Shown here: positions 1 through 9,071 of the stretch, piece after piece
Layout: each line of letters opens with the position of its first letter
Numbering within the stretch: the stretch's first letter is position 1
From: Microbacterium sp. 67-17
GTDB taxonomy: Bacteria; Actinomycetota; Actinomycetes; Actinomycetales; Microbacteriaceae
Length of the DNA stretch: 64,000 nucleotides
Direction of reading: 5' to 3'
Assembly (NCBI RefSeq): GCF_001898325.1
Contig: NZ_MKTR01000012.1
Span: 90,375-154,374 of the forward strand
Program-made: the position numbers and the translations under genes
The notes under the pieces: model-generated
What the model saw: only the letters and a program-made list of their open reading frames with translations
Told to the model about the DNA's origin: nothing
The model's database searches: none

Positions 1-414
1 ACGCGAGTGACTGGACCGTCGTTGGAGCACCCCCGCTACGAGGTGCGCTACGGCGCGCCCCGAACGACGGACTTCACGAGCCTGTTCCGCACCGGCACCG
101 ACCCCGGGACGATCCAGTCCTGGTGGTGCGTCGGCGATGTGTGTTCGGACAATTCGACGACGATCACACCGACCGGCGCCGCGTACACGACACAGGTCGT
201 CTTCCCCACCACCTGCGATGCAGACGGTCAGCCGTCGGCGACCATGGTGGATGCAGCGCCCGCCGACTACAGCATCACAACCAGCGGAACGCCGTCGGCC
301 GACGACACGGAGACGGCGTGGGAAATCACTGTCTCGTTCTCGGGTCGCCTCGGCGGCCTGGACGCTTACAGCCACACGGGCCTGGTGTGCCCCACCCCCG
401 AGAGGACCCCATGA
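1..414 (+). CDS. C-terminal part of a probable secreted or surface protein (5' end outside the window)
   Basis: An open frame runs from the first base to a stop at 412-414, giving 137 visible residues. The visible part is rich in Thr, Ser, Asp and Gly, has two Cys pairs (WWCVGDVC near residue 39 and a later pair) and a beta-sandwich-like composition, which fits the end of an extracellular Ig-like protein. Its TGA overlaps the ATG of the MoxR gene (ATGA), so the two are translationally coupled. In related actinobacteria a large Ig-like protein often precedes moxR-DUF58-transglutaminase genes; assigning it here is inference. No true start can be named. Confidence 0.6.
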   Translation, partial: TRVTGPSLEHPRYEVRYGAPRTTDFTSLFRTGTDPGTIQSWWCVGDVCSDNSTTITPTGAAYTTQVVFPTTCDADGQPSATMVDAAPADYSITTSGTPSADDTETAWEITVSFSGRLGGLDAYSHTGLVCPTPERTP

Positions 415-1376
415 CCGTCACAGCCGACCAGGTGACCCGGTTCCACGACACGTTCCGCGTTCTCGTCGAAAACGTCGAACACGTCGTTCTCGGCAAGCGC
501 CACGTCATCGAGCTCGCCTTCACGGCGATGATCTCGCAGGGGCACCTGCTTCTGGAGGACTACCCGGGAACGGGAAAGACGTCCCTCGCGCGCGCCATGG
601 GTCAGAGCGTCGACGGCGTCAGCTCCCGCATTCAGTTCACCCCTGATCTGCTTCCGGGCGATGTGACAGGCATCACCGTCTACGACCAGAAGCGCGGCGA
701 GTTCGAGTTCCACCGGGGCCCTGTCTTCGCGAACATCGTGCTGGCCGACGAGATCAACCGTGCAAGCCCTAAGACGCAGTCCGCCCTGCTTGAGGTGATG
801 GAAGAAGGCCACGTCACGATCGACGGTGTGACCCGCCCGGTGGGTCAGCCCTTCCTCGTGGTGGCCACTCAGAACCCCATTGAGCAGGCCGGAACCTACC
901 GGCTCCCCGAGGCTCAGCTCGACCGGTTCCTCATCAAGGCGACGCTGGGATACCCCGACCACGCCGCAACGCTGCGGATCCTCGAGGGCACCGCGACCGA
1001 GCGGGTCGAACTCTCACCGGTCGTATCTCTCGATGGCATCCGCGGGATGTCGGCGCTGGCCCGCGACGTCTACGTCAGCCCCGTCGTGCTCGACTACATC
1101 GCGCGGGTCGTGGACGCCACGCGCGCGGCTGTCGAGGTGCGCCTCGGCGTGAGCGTTCGGGGGGCGATAGCCCTCACCCGGGCTTCAAAGACCTGGGCTA
1201 TCGCACACGGCCGCGGGTTCGTCACACCCGACGACGTGAAGGCTCTCGCCGAGTCCGTCCTCGCACACCGACTCGTCCTGGACCCGGAGGCAGAGTTCGA
1301 CGGCGTCACCGCCCGCGCCGTGATCGGCCAGGTGCTCTTGGATGTCGCTCCCCCGACGCAGCGTGAGGCGCCATGA
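411..1376 (+). CDS. MoxR-family AAA+ ATPase
   Basis: A 321-residue protein of the usual MoxR length. Walker A is EDYPGTGKT at about residues 49-57, and Walker B is LADEINRA near 112-118, followed by the typical PKTQSALLEVMEE segment. MoxR proteins are ATP-driven chaperone-like factors that often act with a DUF58/VWA-type partner, and such a gene follows directly. The start at 411 was chosen because its ATG overlaps the upstream stop; the open frame extends to 123 but that part runs through the previous gene. The stop overlaps the next ATG. The client protein is unknown. Confidence 0.93.
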   Translation: MTVTADQVTRFHDTFRVLVENVEHVVLGKRHVIELAFTAMISQGHLLLEDYPGTGKTSLARAMGQSVDGVSSRIQFTPDLLPGDVTGITVYDQKRGEFEFHRGPVFANIVLADEINRASPKTQSALLEVMEEGHVTIDGVTRPVGQPFLVVATQNPIEQAGTYRLPEAQLDRFLIKATLGYPDHAATLRILEGTATERVELSPVVSLDGIRGMSALARDVYVSPVVLDYIARVVDATRAAVEVRLGVSVRGAIALTRASKTWAIAHGRGFVTPDDVKALAESVLAHRLVLDPEAEFDGVTARAVIGQVLLDVAPPTQREAP

Positions 1377-2722
1377 CACCCACTCCCACGCCGCTCACCC
1401 GGGAGGTCACCGCGACACAGGCCAGCAGCCGTACGCGGATGACACAGACACACGGCACCACCGTCATCGCCATGCGCGGGGTCAGTGTCTGGCATCGCCT
1501 CACCGAGCGCGCCGTCCGGGCGTGGCGGTGGATCCGGGGGATCGTGCGACCGGGAGGATGGCTCGCGCTGATTGTCGCGACCGTCGGACTCGGGCTGGGC
1601 ATCCGCTTCGGGATCGCCGAACTCATCGCTGCCGGCGCCCTGACCTCGGTTCTGCTGCTGCTGGCGCTGCCCTTCCTGTTGCGCGCACGGCCGTACACCG
1701 TGGACTTCACTCTCGTTCACGACCGCGTCGTCGCGGGTTCGAGGGCCCACGCGCAGATCACGGTGCGCAACGACACGTCACCGGTCGTGCTGCCCGGAAC
1801 CATCGATATTCCGGTCGGGACGGGGATCATCGACATCGCGGTTCCCCTCCTTCGTGCGGGGACCTCCCACATCGAGGCCGTTGAGATCCCTGCGCCTCGC
1901 CGCGGAGTCGTCTCGATCGGACCGATCAGCTCGGTGCGCGGCGACCCCCTGGGGCTGCTGCGCCGAGAGGCGACGTGGTCACAGACCCGCACGCTCTACA
2001 TCCACCCCCGCACAACTGCCATTCCACCGACGTCGGCGGGCTTCATCCGCGACCTCGACGGTCGCCCCTCGCCTGTCCTGGTCGATTCGGACATCTCCTT
2101 CCACGCGATCCGCGAGTATGTTCCCGGCGACGCGCAGCGCCATGTCCACTGGAAGTCGACGGCCAAGACCGGCACCCTGATGGTGCGCCAGTACGAGCAG
2201 ACCCGCCGGTCTCGGATGGTCATCGCGATCGACACGGACCGATCGAGCTACCGAGACGAAGATGAGTTCGAACTGGCCGTCAGCGTCGCCGCTTCCCTCG
2301 GGGTGCGCGGCGTGCGCGACGGGCGGGATGTTCAGGTCGTCGTCGGCGAAGAGCTGCCCGAGTTCGCTCGGAGTCGAGTGCGCTCGATCCGTGAGCTGGC
2401 GACGATGACCGAACGCATCCTCATGGACGCCCTCGCCGGCGTGACAAGCCACGATGCCGTCAACCCGCTGTCCGAGGTCGCAGCACTGGCGGTCGAGGCT
2501 CACAGTGACGTCTCTCTCGCCTTCCTGGTGTGCGGCTCAACGATGACGGCAGCGGGTCTGCAGCGCTCAGCACTGGCGTTCCCGTCCCATGTCGGGGTTG
2601 CGGCGGTGGTCTGCGACCTCGAGGGCGAACCACGCCTGCGGCGACTGGGCGAAGCGACGGTCATCTCCGTCGGTGTTCTGGATGATCTGCGCCAGATCCT
2701 GCTGCGCGGGGCACAGTCGTGA
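1373..2722 (+). CDS. DUF58 domain protein
   Basis: A 449-residue protein. A basic cytoplasmic N-terminus is followed by two hydrophobic segments at about residues 62-105, then a large soluble part. The DUF58 hallmark EYVPGDAQRHVHWKSTAK lies near residue 248. The C-terminal half has the alternating hydrophobic pattern of a VWA-like fold. Such proteins are the usual partners of MoxR ATPases and are linked to envelope assembly, though the biochemical role is not settled. It overlaps moxR by four bases and the next gene by four bases (GTGA). Confidence 0.9.
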   Translation: MTPTPTPLTREVTATQASSRTRMTQTHGTTVIAMRGVSVWHRLTERAVRAWRWIRGIVRPGGWLALIVATVGLGLGIRFGIAELIAAGALTSVLLLLALPFLLRARPYTVDFTLVHDRVVAGSRAHAQITVRNDTSPVVLPGTIDIPVGTGIIDIAVPLLRAGTSHIEAVEIPAPRRGVVSIGPISSVRGDPLGLLRREATWSQTRTLYIHPRTTAIPPTSAGFIRDLDGRPSPVLVDSDISFHAIREYVPGDAQRHVHWKSTAKTGTLMVRQYEQTRRSRMVIAIDTDRSSYRDEDEFELAVSVAASLGVRGVRDGRDVQVVVGEELPEFARSRVRSIRELATMTERILMDALAGVTSHDAVNPLSEVAALAVEAHSDVSLAFLVCGSTMTAAGLQRSALAFPSHVGVAAVVCDLEGEPRLRRLGEATVISVGVLDDLRQILLRGAQS

Positions 2723-5130
2723 GACCGGCAATGGTCCTCGGGACGGCAGCGTTCATGGTCCTCGCCGCCGTCGTCGGCGCGATCGGCATGTGGCCGATCT
2801 ACGAGGATCCCTGGTTCACTGTGATGGCAGCCTCAGCGATCGCCCTCTCGATCGTCGTCGGCTCGATCTCGCTTGTGCGCTCGTGGGTGTGGTGGCGGAC
2901 GGCTATCGCGTTCGTCGCGGTCTTCGTCGTGGCAGGCATCCCCCTGGCAGTTCCCGCGGTCCTCACCGACCCGAGCCTCATTCCCGTTGCCCTGGTCGGA
3001 GTGATCAGTGCACCGGTCACGGGTCCCAACAACCTGCTCACCCTGGAACTCCCGCTCGGAACGTATCAGGCAACGCTCGCTCCGGCGTTTCTCGTGCTGG
3101 TAGCGGCGCCGGGTACCGCGCTGGCCGTCGGCGCCAGAAGGTCCCGATGGTGGGGATTTGCAGCACCGGTCGCGCTGGTGCCGGCGGCGTTCGCGATCGT
3201 GTTCGGTGCGACAACAGCCGCGACGTCCGGCATTCTCGCGGAGGTCTCGATCCCGGGCCTGCGTGAGGCCCTGATCGGCATCGCCAGCTGCACCACGGTG
3301 CTGCTGTGGATGCTGTGGCGCTCCGTGACGGTGCGGCGTCTCGCCCTGCGCGAAGGGGGTGGCATCCGTCAGCGTCCGGCCCGCCGTGCGGCACTGGGTC
3401 GGGCAGCGATCGGCACCAGCATGCTCGTGATCGCCGTGATCGCCGCTGTCAGCATCACGCCGATCCTTACGGCACTGCATCCTCGGACGGTTCCCCGCTC
3501 GGCGAGTGAGCCCCTCATCCGTCTCGCCCAGGAGCCGAGTCCCCTGTCGACGTACCGCGCGATGTTCGCCGCAGGCACCGCGGACGAGGTCCTCTTCGAG
3601 ATCACGACAGCGGGCGTCGACCGGGTGCGGCTTGCCACCCTCGGTTTCTACGACGGACAGCTGGCTCGGGTTACCGACCCGGCAGGCGGGATCAACGACC
3701 CCGCTACCGCTTACACGCGACTTCCGTCGGCACGCCTCGGGGGAGGCGGCGACGGAGTGCGCGCGGACGTCGTTATCGGGGAGTATTCCGGCCTCTGGGT
3801 ACCGACAGTGGGAACGGTGTCGGCTATCGCCTTCGACGGCGCCGACCGTGCAGCGCTTGCCGACGGCTTCTTCTATGACGCTACGGCAGGATCGGGCATC
3901 GACATCAGCCCCGTCTACGGCGCGGGGACCACCTACACGCTCCGCGCCGCGGCTCCCGCATCGATGGACCTGTCGGCGGCAACACCACCTCGTTCGGCGC
4001 CGACCCTGGACGAATCCATCGTCCCCGCGAGCCTCACGCAATGGATCCGCCTGCAGGAGGCGGGGGGCGCGGGTGCAGGCCTTGCAGAACTCATCGACCG
4101 CCTGCGTCAGCGCGGATATCTCAGCCACGCGCTCGAGACGCCGCCTCCCGGTACCGGCTGGGTCACCGACCTCGGCGACTACACGTTCGCGCCCAGTCGC
4201 GCCGGACACTCCACAGACCGCATCGACGCCCTCTTCGCGGCTCTCGTCAATAGACAGACCCAGTTCCCCGATGCGACGGATGCCGAACTGGTCGCGGCTG
4301 TCGGTGATGACGAGCAGTTCGCCGTGGCCGCGGCGATGATCGCCGACCAGCTCGGGTTTCCCTCCCGGATCGTGGTCGGCGCTCGCCTGCAGGCCGACGA
4401 CGGCTCGGCGGCGGGTGTCCCACCCTGTGAGGAGGGGACCTGCCGAGGCCGCAACATCACAGCCTGGGTCGAGGTCCAAGACGTCTCCGGCACCTGGATT
4501 CCGGTCGATATCACTCCCCAGCATGAGATCCCGATGGATGCTGTCGTCGAGGAACGACGGGACCCGGAGAACGCCACCGACGTCGAGAGCGAGCGCGCCG
4601 AGGTCGTCAAGCCCCCCGAGGCCGACCCGGCGGACGCGGACCCCCGCGCGTCCGACGATCAGCAGATCGAGTCCGACCTGTCGAGCCTTGTGCTGGCGGT
4701 GCAGATCGCCGGGAGCATCCTGCTCGTTCTCGGAATTCTTCTCGGGCCCCTCGCGGGGATCGTTGCGGTCAAGGCGTGGCGGCGCCGCCGCCGGCGACAC
4801 GCCGCGCTGCCTGCCCAGCGCATCTCCGGAGGCTGGGACGAGTGGGTCGACGCGACGATCGACAGCGGTGGCCCCCTGCCTGCCACCCGCACGCGCAGCG
4901 AGTTCGTGGAGGCAGCCGGCGGCGCCGACGATGCCCGCGCGCTTGCGGTGCTCGCCGACCGTGCCAGCTTCGCTGACGACTCGCCGCGGGACGAGGAAGC
5001 CGCAGCGTTCTGGCGACTCGTCGATCGCGAGCGCGAACGCCTGGGCGAGGCGGGATCGTGGCGCGATCGGATGCGGGCGGCGCTCTCGCTGCGGTCCCTG
5101 CGTCGCGGCCGGCGTGACCGCCTCCCGTAG
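2719..5130 (+). CDS. Transglutaminase-like membrane protein with altered catalytic residues
   Basis: An 803-residue protein with about seven N-terminal membrane segments, an extracytoplasmic part, one more membrane helix near residue 655 and a basic cytoplasmic tail. The transglutaminase-core fold is recognisable at about residues 515-600. At the usual Cys site (G-x-C-x-Q-F-A) the sequence is GDDEQFAVA, with Asp at 531. At the usual H-A-W site it is ITAWVEV, with Thr at 581. The third position, in WIPVDITPQ, keeps Asp. Two of the three catalytic residues therefore seem to be missing, which suggests a structural or binding role. The GTG start overlaps the DUF58 stop. It is the last gene of a four-gene coupled unit. 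Confidence 0.85.
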   Translation: MRPAMVLGTAAFMVLAAVVGAIGMWPIYEDPWFTVMAASAIALSIVVGSISLVRSWVWWRTAIAFVAVFVVAGIPLAVPAVLTDPSLIPVALVGVISAPVTGPNNLLTLELPLGTYQATLAPAFLVLVAAPGTALAVGARRSRWWGFAAPVALVPAAFAIVFGATTAATSGILAEVSIPGLREALIGIASCTTVLLWMLWRSVTVRRLALREGGGIRQRPARRAALGRAAIGTSMLVIAVIAAVSITPILTALHPRTVPRSASEPLIRLAQEPSPLSTYRAMFAAGTADEVLFEITTAGVDRVRLATLGFYDGQLARVTDPAGGINDPATAYTRLPSARLGGGGDGVRADVVIGEYSGLWVPTVGTVSAIAFDGADRAALADGFFYDATAGSGIDISPVYGAGTTYTLRAAAPASMDLSAATPPRSAPTLDESIVPASLTQWIRLQEAGGAGAGLAELIDRLRQRGYLSHALETPPPGTGWVTDLGDYTFAPSRAGHSTDRIDALFAALVNRQTQFPDATDAELVAAVGDDEQFAVAAAMIADQLGFPSRIVVGARLQADDGSAAGVPPCEEGTCRGRNITAWVEVQDVSGTWIPVDITPQHEIPMDAVVEERRDPENATDVESERAEVVKPPEADPADADPRASDDQQIESDLSSLVLAVQIAGSILLVLGILLGPLAGIVAVKAWRRRRRRHAALPAQRISGGWDEWVDATIDSGGPLPATRTRSEFVEAAGGADDARALAVLADRASFADDSPRDEEAAAFWRLVDRERERLGEAGSWRDRMRAALSLRSLRRGRRDRLP

Positions 5131-5148
5131 CGGTTACGATCGAAGGCT

Positions 5149-8100
5149 ATGCCCGCGCCAGAACCCGTCATCCTCTACCCGCCGGAGCTGCCCGTCAGCG
5201 CCGCCCGGGATGAGATCGCGCGCGCCATCGAAGACCATCAGGTCGTCATCGTTGCAGGGGCGACGGGCTCGGGCAAGACGACCCAGCTTCCGAAGATCTG
5301 CCTCGAGCTCGGTCGCGGTCGTATCGCCCACACGCAGCCTCGGCGGATCGCCGCGCGCTCGATCGCCGAGCGCATCGCAAGCGAGCTGCAGGTACCCCTG
5401 GGCGGCGCGGTCGGCTATCGGGTGCGGTTCACGGATGCCGTGAGCGAAGACACGCGGATCACGCTGATGACCGACGGCATCCTGCTCAATGAGATCCACC
5501 GCGACCGGCTGCTGCGCCGCTACGACACGATCATCATCGACGAGGCTCACGAGCGGTCACTGAACATCGACTTCCTGCTGGGGTACCTGCGCCGCATCCT
5601 GCCGAAGCGCCCTGACCTGAAGGTCATCGTGACCTCCGCGACGATCGATCCCGAGAGTTTCGCGCGGCACTTCTCACCGAGGCCCGAAGATCCCGAGGCA
5701 GCTGCCCCGATCGTGGAGGTGTCGGGGCGCACCTATCCCGTCGAGATCCGCTATCGAGCCCACGACGAGAACGCAGACGATGACATCGACGGCCTCGTGG
5801 CGGCGCTGCGAGAGCTCGACCGCGAAGAGCGCGGAGACGTCTTGGTGTTCCTTCCCGGCGAAGCCGAGATCCGAGACGCGATGGATGCCGTCCGCGGCAT
5901 GTATGCGCACGATGCCGCGCCGACCGAGGTCCTTCCCCTCTACGGGCGACTGAGCGCTGCCGAACAACACCGAGTGTTCGAGCCGTCGACCCGCGCGGGA
6001 GTGCGCCGTCGCGTCATCCTCGCGACGAACGTCGCCGAAACGAGCTTGACCGTCCCCGGCATCCGGTACGTGATCGACACCGGTACGGCCCGCATCTCGC
6101 GGTACTCGGTGCGATCCAAGATCCAGCGACTGCCGATCGAGGCGATCTCGCAAGCGTCCGCGCAGCAGCGCGCGGGCCGCGCGGGGCGCACGGCGCCGGG
6201 TATCGCCATCCGGCTCTACGCCGAGGACGACTTCACCTCTCGCCCCGAGTTCACCGAACCCGAGGTCCTGCGCACCAATCTCGCCGCCGTCGTGCTGCAG
6301 ATGATGGCGCTCGGGATGGGGGATGTCGCAGCCTTCCCGTTCCTCACTCCCCCGGACTCACGCGGCGTGAAGGCTGCCATGGATCTGCTCGTCGAACTCC
6401 GCGCGCTCTCGGGAGGCAGACTCACGAAGATCGGCCGGGAGCTTGCCCGGCTCCCCATCGATCCACGGTTCGCGCGAATGCTCATCGAAGCGCGCGAGCG
6501 GGATGTGCTGCCGAGCGTCTTGGCGATCGTGGCCGGCCTGTCTCTTCAGGATGTCCGCGAACGGCCAGAGGAGCAACGCGAGCAGGCTGATCGCCTCCAC
6601 GCACGGTTCACCGACCCCACGAGCGACTTCCTCTCGCTGCTCGGTCTGTGGAACTACCTGCAGGAGAAGCAGTCAGAGCTCGGCTCGAGCGCGTTTCGGC
6701 GGATGTGCCGCGCCGAGTTCCTGAACTACGTGCGTGTGCGCGAGTGGGTCGATGTGCACCGGCAACTCGCGGATCTGATGGGCGCACGGCGCGCGAAGAC
6801 GAGGGTCGACGCCGACCCGGGTGCCGTCCATCGCGCGATCCTGTCGGGTTTGCTCTCGCAGATCGGCATCCGCGATGACCGAGCAACGACGTCCGCAGCC
6901 AAAGGCGCAGCTTCCGGCAAGCCTCGCCGCCCGACCGCCGAATACCGCGGAGCCCGCGGCGCGCGCTTCGCGATCTTCCCGGGGTCGGGGCTTCGCAAGA
7001 AGAGTCCGGATGCCGTCATGGCGGCAGAGCTCGTCGAGACCTCGCGCCTGTTCGCCCGGACCGTCGCAGCGGTCGAGCCAGCCTGGGCCGAGGAGCTCGC
7101 CGGCGACCTCGCCCACCGTCAGCTGGGCGAGCCTCACTGGTCGCGGTCGGCGGGCGCGGCATCCGCGTACGAAAAGGTCACCCTGTTCGGGGTGGAGATC
7201 ATTCCGAAGCGACGCGTGCAGCTCGCCCGGTTTGATCGGCCGCTTGCTCGGGAGCTCTTCATCCGCCACGCGCTGGTCGAGGGCGAATGGGATGCCGCAA
7301 ACCTCGATAAGCGCCTGACAGCCTTCGACCGGCGCAACGCGGATCTGCGACGGCGCCTGGAAAAACTCGAGGAGAGGGAACGGCGCCGCGACATTCTCGC
7401 GGGCGATGAGGCGGTTTTCGCGTTCTACGACGCACGGATTCCGCGTGACGTGTTCGACGTCCGCTCATTCGAGTCGTGGTGGCGAGAGACCTCGAACCGC
7501 ACTCCGCGCCTGCTCGACATGGGCGAATCCGACCTTGCCGAGGGCGCCGCGGCAGCGCGCAGCGATGAGTATCCCTCCCGGTGGACGCAGGGCGATCAGG
7601 TGCTCTCGCTGAGCTACCGGTTCGAACCGGGCGCCGCCGACGATGGGGTCAATGCTGTGGTGCCGGTGGCCCTCCTCGCGGGGCTTCGCGACACTGGATT
7701 CGACTGGCAGGTGCCGGGACTGCGCGACGAGCTGATCGCCGCGCTCATCCGGGCACTGCCCAAGGCCATTCGCCGTCACGTCGTGCCTGCTGCCGACTGG
7801 GCAGCGCGATTCTCGGCGGATCTCGCCGGCGAGGGACCGGAGGATCACGGCGGACTCCCGCCGACGACCCTTCGGGCAGCGCTCGCGGGGCGGATCCAGC
7901 GCGTGGCCCACCATCCTGTCACGGCAGACGATTTCGACCTCGAGCGCGTACCTCCCCACCTCGGGATCTCGTTCCGGGTGGTCGATCAGCGAGGACGCAC
8001 GCTCGGCTCCGGGCGCGACCTCACCCGCCTGCAGCAGGAGTTGGCCGGGGCTGCCCGGGGTGCCGTGGCATCCTCCCTCTCCCGCCCGCCGGCACCCACC

Positions 8101-9003
8101 CAGCGTGCGCCGAAGCCGGCTGCCGATACCGCCGCGTTCACGGAGGTATCTGGGCTCACCGACTGGACGCTCTCCGAGCTTCCCGCCGTCGTCGACACGC
8201 GCGTTGCCGGCGGTGTGGTGCGCGGTTATCCCGCCCTCATCGACGAGGGGGAGAGCGTCGCGCTGCGGATCGACGCCACTCCGGAGGCCGCCGAGCGAGC
8301 CACCCGCGCAGGTCTTCGTCGCCTGCTGCTGCTCGCGGTACCCTCCCCCGCCACGTATGTGCTCGACCACCTCACTGCCGCCGAGAAGCTCGCGCTCGCG
8401 GCATCCCCGTATTCATCGGCGCGCGCCCTCGTGGAGGACTGCCGGGTCGCCGTGGCAGACGCAATCCTCGCCCGCTTTGCCGATCCGATCCGCACCCGCG
8501 CCCAGTTCGAGACAGCGCGGGATGCGTTCTCGGCCGAGGTGACCGACGCCCTGTTCTCGGCGGTTTCGCTGACCTCCCGCATCCTCACCGCGGCGCGCGA
8601 GGTCGAGCGGGGCCTTCGAAACCTCAATGCCATGACGCTGCTGGCAGCGCTCACCGACGTCCGCGGGCAGTTGTCGGGGCTCATCTATCCCGGTTTCGTG
8701 TCGAAGGTAGGGCTGGAGCGTCTCGCGCACTACCCGCGATATCTCGCGGCCCTGATCACCCGCACCGCCGCACTCGCCGAGAACCCCGGACGTGATCGAC
8801 AGCGCTTGACCGAGTATGAGCGCGCGGCGGCAATCTACCGGGATGCTGGCGGCACGATTCCCCTGGCCCCCGACGCCCCCGCGCCGCTCGTTCACGGGCG
8901 CTGGCTGCTCGAGGAGTACCGCGTGAGCCTGTTCGCCCAGAACCTCGGCACTGCCGAACCCGTCTCGCTGCAACGGTTGACGAAGGCGTTGGCCGGCGCC
9001 TGA
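5149..9003 (+). CDS. hrpA: ATP-dependent RNA helicase HrpA
   Basis: A 1284-residue DEAH-box helicase close to the usual HrpA length. Walker A GATGSGKTTQ is at residues 38-47 and DEAH at 131-134, with the SAT motif (VIVTSATID) shortly after. The helicase C-terminal domain contains QQRAGRAGRTAPG. A long HrpA-specific C-terminal region follows the HA2 domain. HrpA unwinds RNA and in other bacteria rescues stalled ribosomes or processes mRNA. A TACGAT hexamer at 5135-5140 lies eight bases before the ATG, so the transcript may be leaderless or nearly so. The gene stands alone after the MoxR cluster. Confidence 0.95.
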   Translation: MPAPEPVILYPPELPVSAARDEIARAIEDHQVVIVAGATGSGKTTQLPKICLELGRGRIAHTQPRRIAARSIAERIASELQVPLGGAVGYRVRFTDAVSEDTRITLMTDGILLNEIHRDRLLRRYDTIIIDEAHERSLNIDFLLGYLRRILPKRPDLKVIVTSATIDPESFARHFSPRPEDPEAAAPIVEVSGRTYPVEIRYRAHDENADDDIDGLVAALRELDREERGDVLVFLPGEAEIRDAMDAVRGMYAHDAAPTEVLPLYGRLSAAEQHRVFEPSTRAGVRRRVILATNVAETSLTVPGIRYVIDTGTARISRYSVRSKIQRLPIEAISQASAQQRAGRAGRTAPGIAIRLYAEDDFTSRPEFTEPEVLRTNLAAVVLQMMALGMGDVAAFPFLTPPDSRGVKAAMDLLVELRALSGGRLTKIGRELARLPIDPRFARMLIEARERDVLPSVLAIVAGLSLQDVRERPEEQREQADRLHARFTDPTSDFLSLLGLWNYLQEKQSELGSSAFRRMCRAEFLNYVRVREWVDVHRQLADLMGARRAKTRVDADPGAVHRAILSGLLSQIGIRDDRATTSAAKGAASGKPRRPTAEYRGARGARFAIFPGSGLRKKSPDAVMAAELVETSRLFARTVAAVEPAWAEELAGDLAHRQLGEPHWSRSAGAASAYEKVTLFGVEIIPKRRVQLARFDRPLARELFIRHALVEGEWDAANLDKRLTAFDRRNADLRRRLEKLEERERRRDILAGDEAVFAFYDARIPRDVFDVRSFESWWRETSNRTPRLLDMGESDLAEGAAAARSDEYPSRWTQGDQVLSLSYRFEPGAADDGVNAVVPVALLAGLRDTGFDWQVPGLRDELIAALIRALPKAIRRHVVPAADWAARFSADLAGEGPEDHGGLPPTTLRAALAGRIQRVAHHPVTADDFDLERVPPHLGISFRVVDQRGRTLGSGRDLTRLQQELAGAARGAVASSLSRPPAPTQRAPKPAADTAAFTEVSGLTDWTLSELPAVVDTRVAGGVVRGYPALIDEGESVALRIDATPEAAERATRAGLRRLLLLAVPSPATYVLDHLTAAEKLALAASPYSSARALVEDCRVAVADAILARFADPIRTRAQFETARDAFSAEVTDALFSAVSLTSRILTAAREVERGLRNLNAMTLLAALTDVRGQLSGLIYPGFVSKVGLERLAHYPRYLAALITRTAALAENPGRDRQRLTEYERAAAIYRDAGGTIPLAPDAPAPLVHGRWLLEEYRVSLFAQNLGTAEPVSLQRLTKALAGA

Positions 9004-9071
9004 GTGCGCCTGGCTGTCACACAGCGACACACAGCTCCGACGGGGGCGACGCCGCATGCCACGATGGAAAT

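Noticed and set aside
2833..4800. Minus-strand frame of 655 codons opposite the transglutaminase-like gene
   Set aside because: Same reason: the sense strand has clear domains and coupled starts.
9004..9071. SAM or other riboswitch before the sulfhydrylase gene
   Set aside because: The gap is 68 bases and the promoter appears leaderless, leaving no room for an aptamer.
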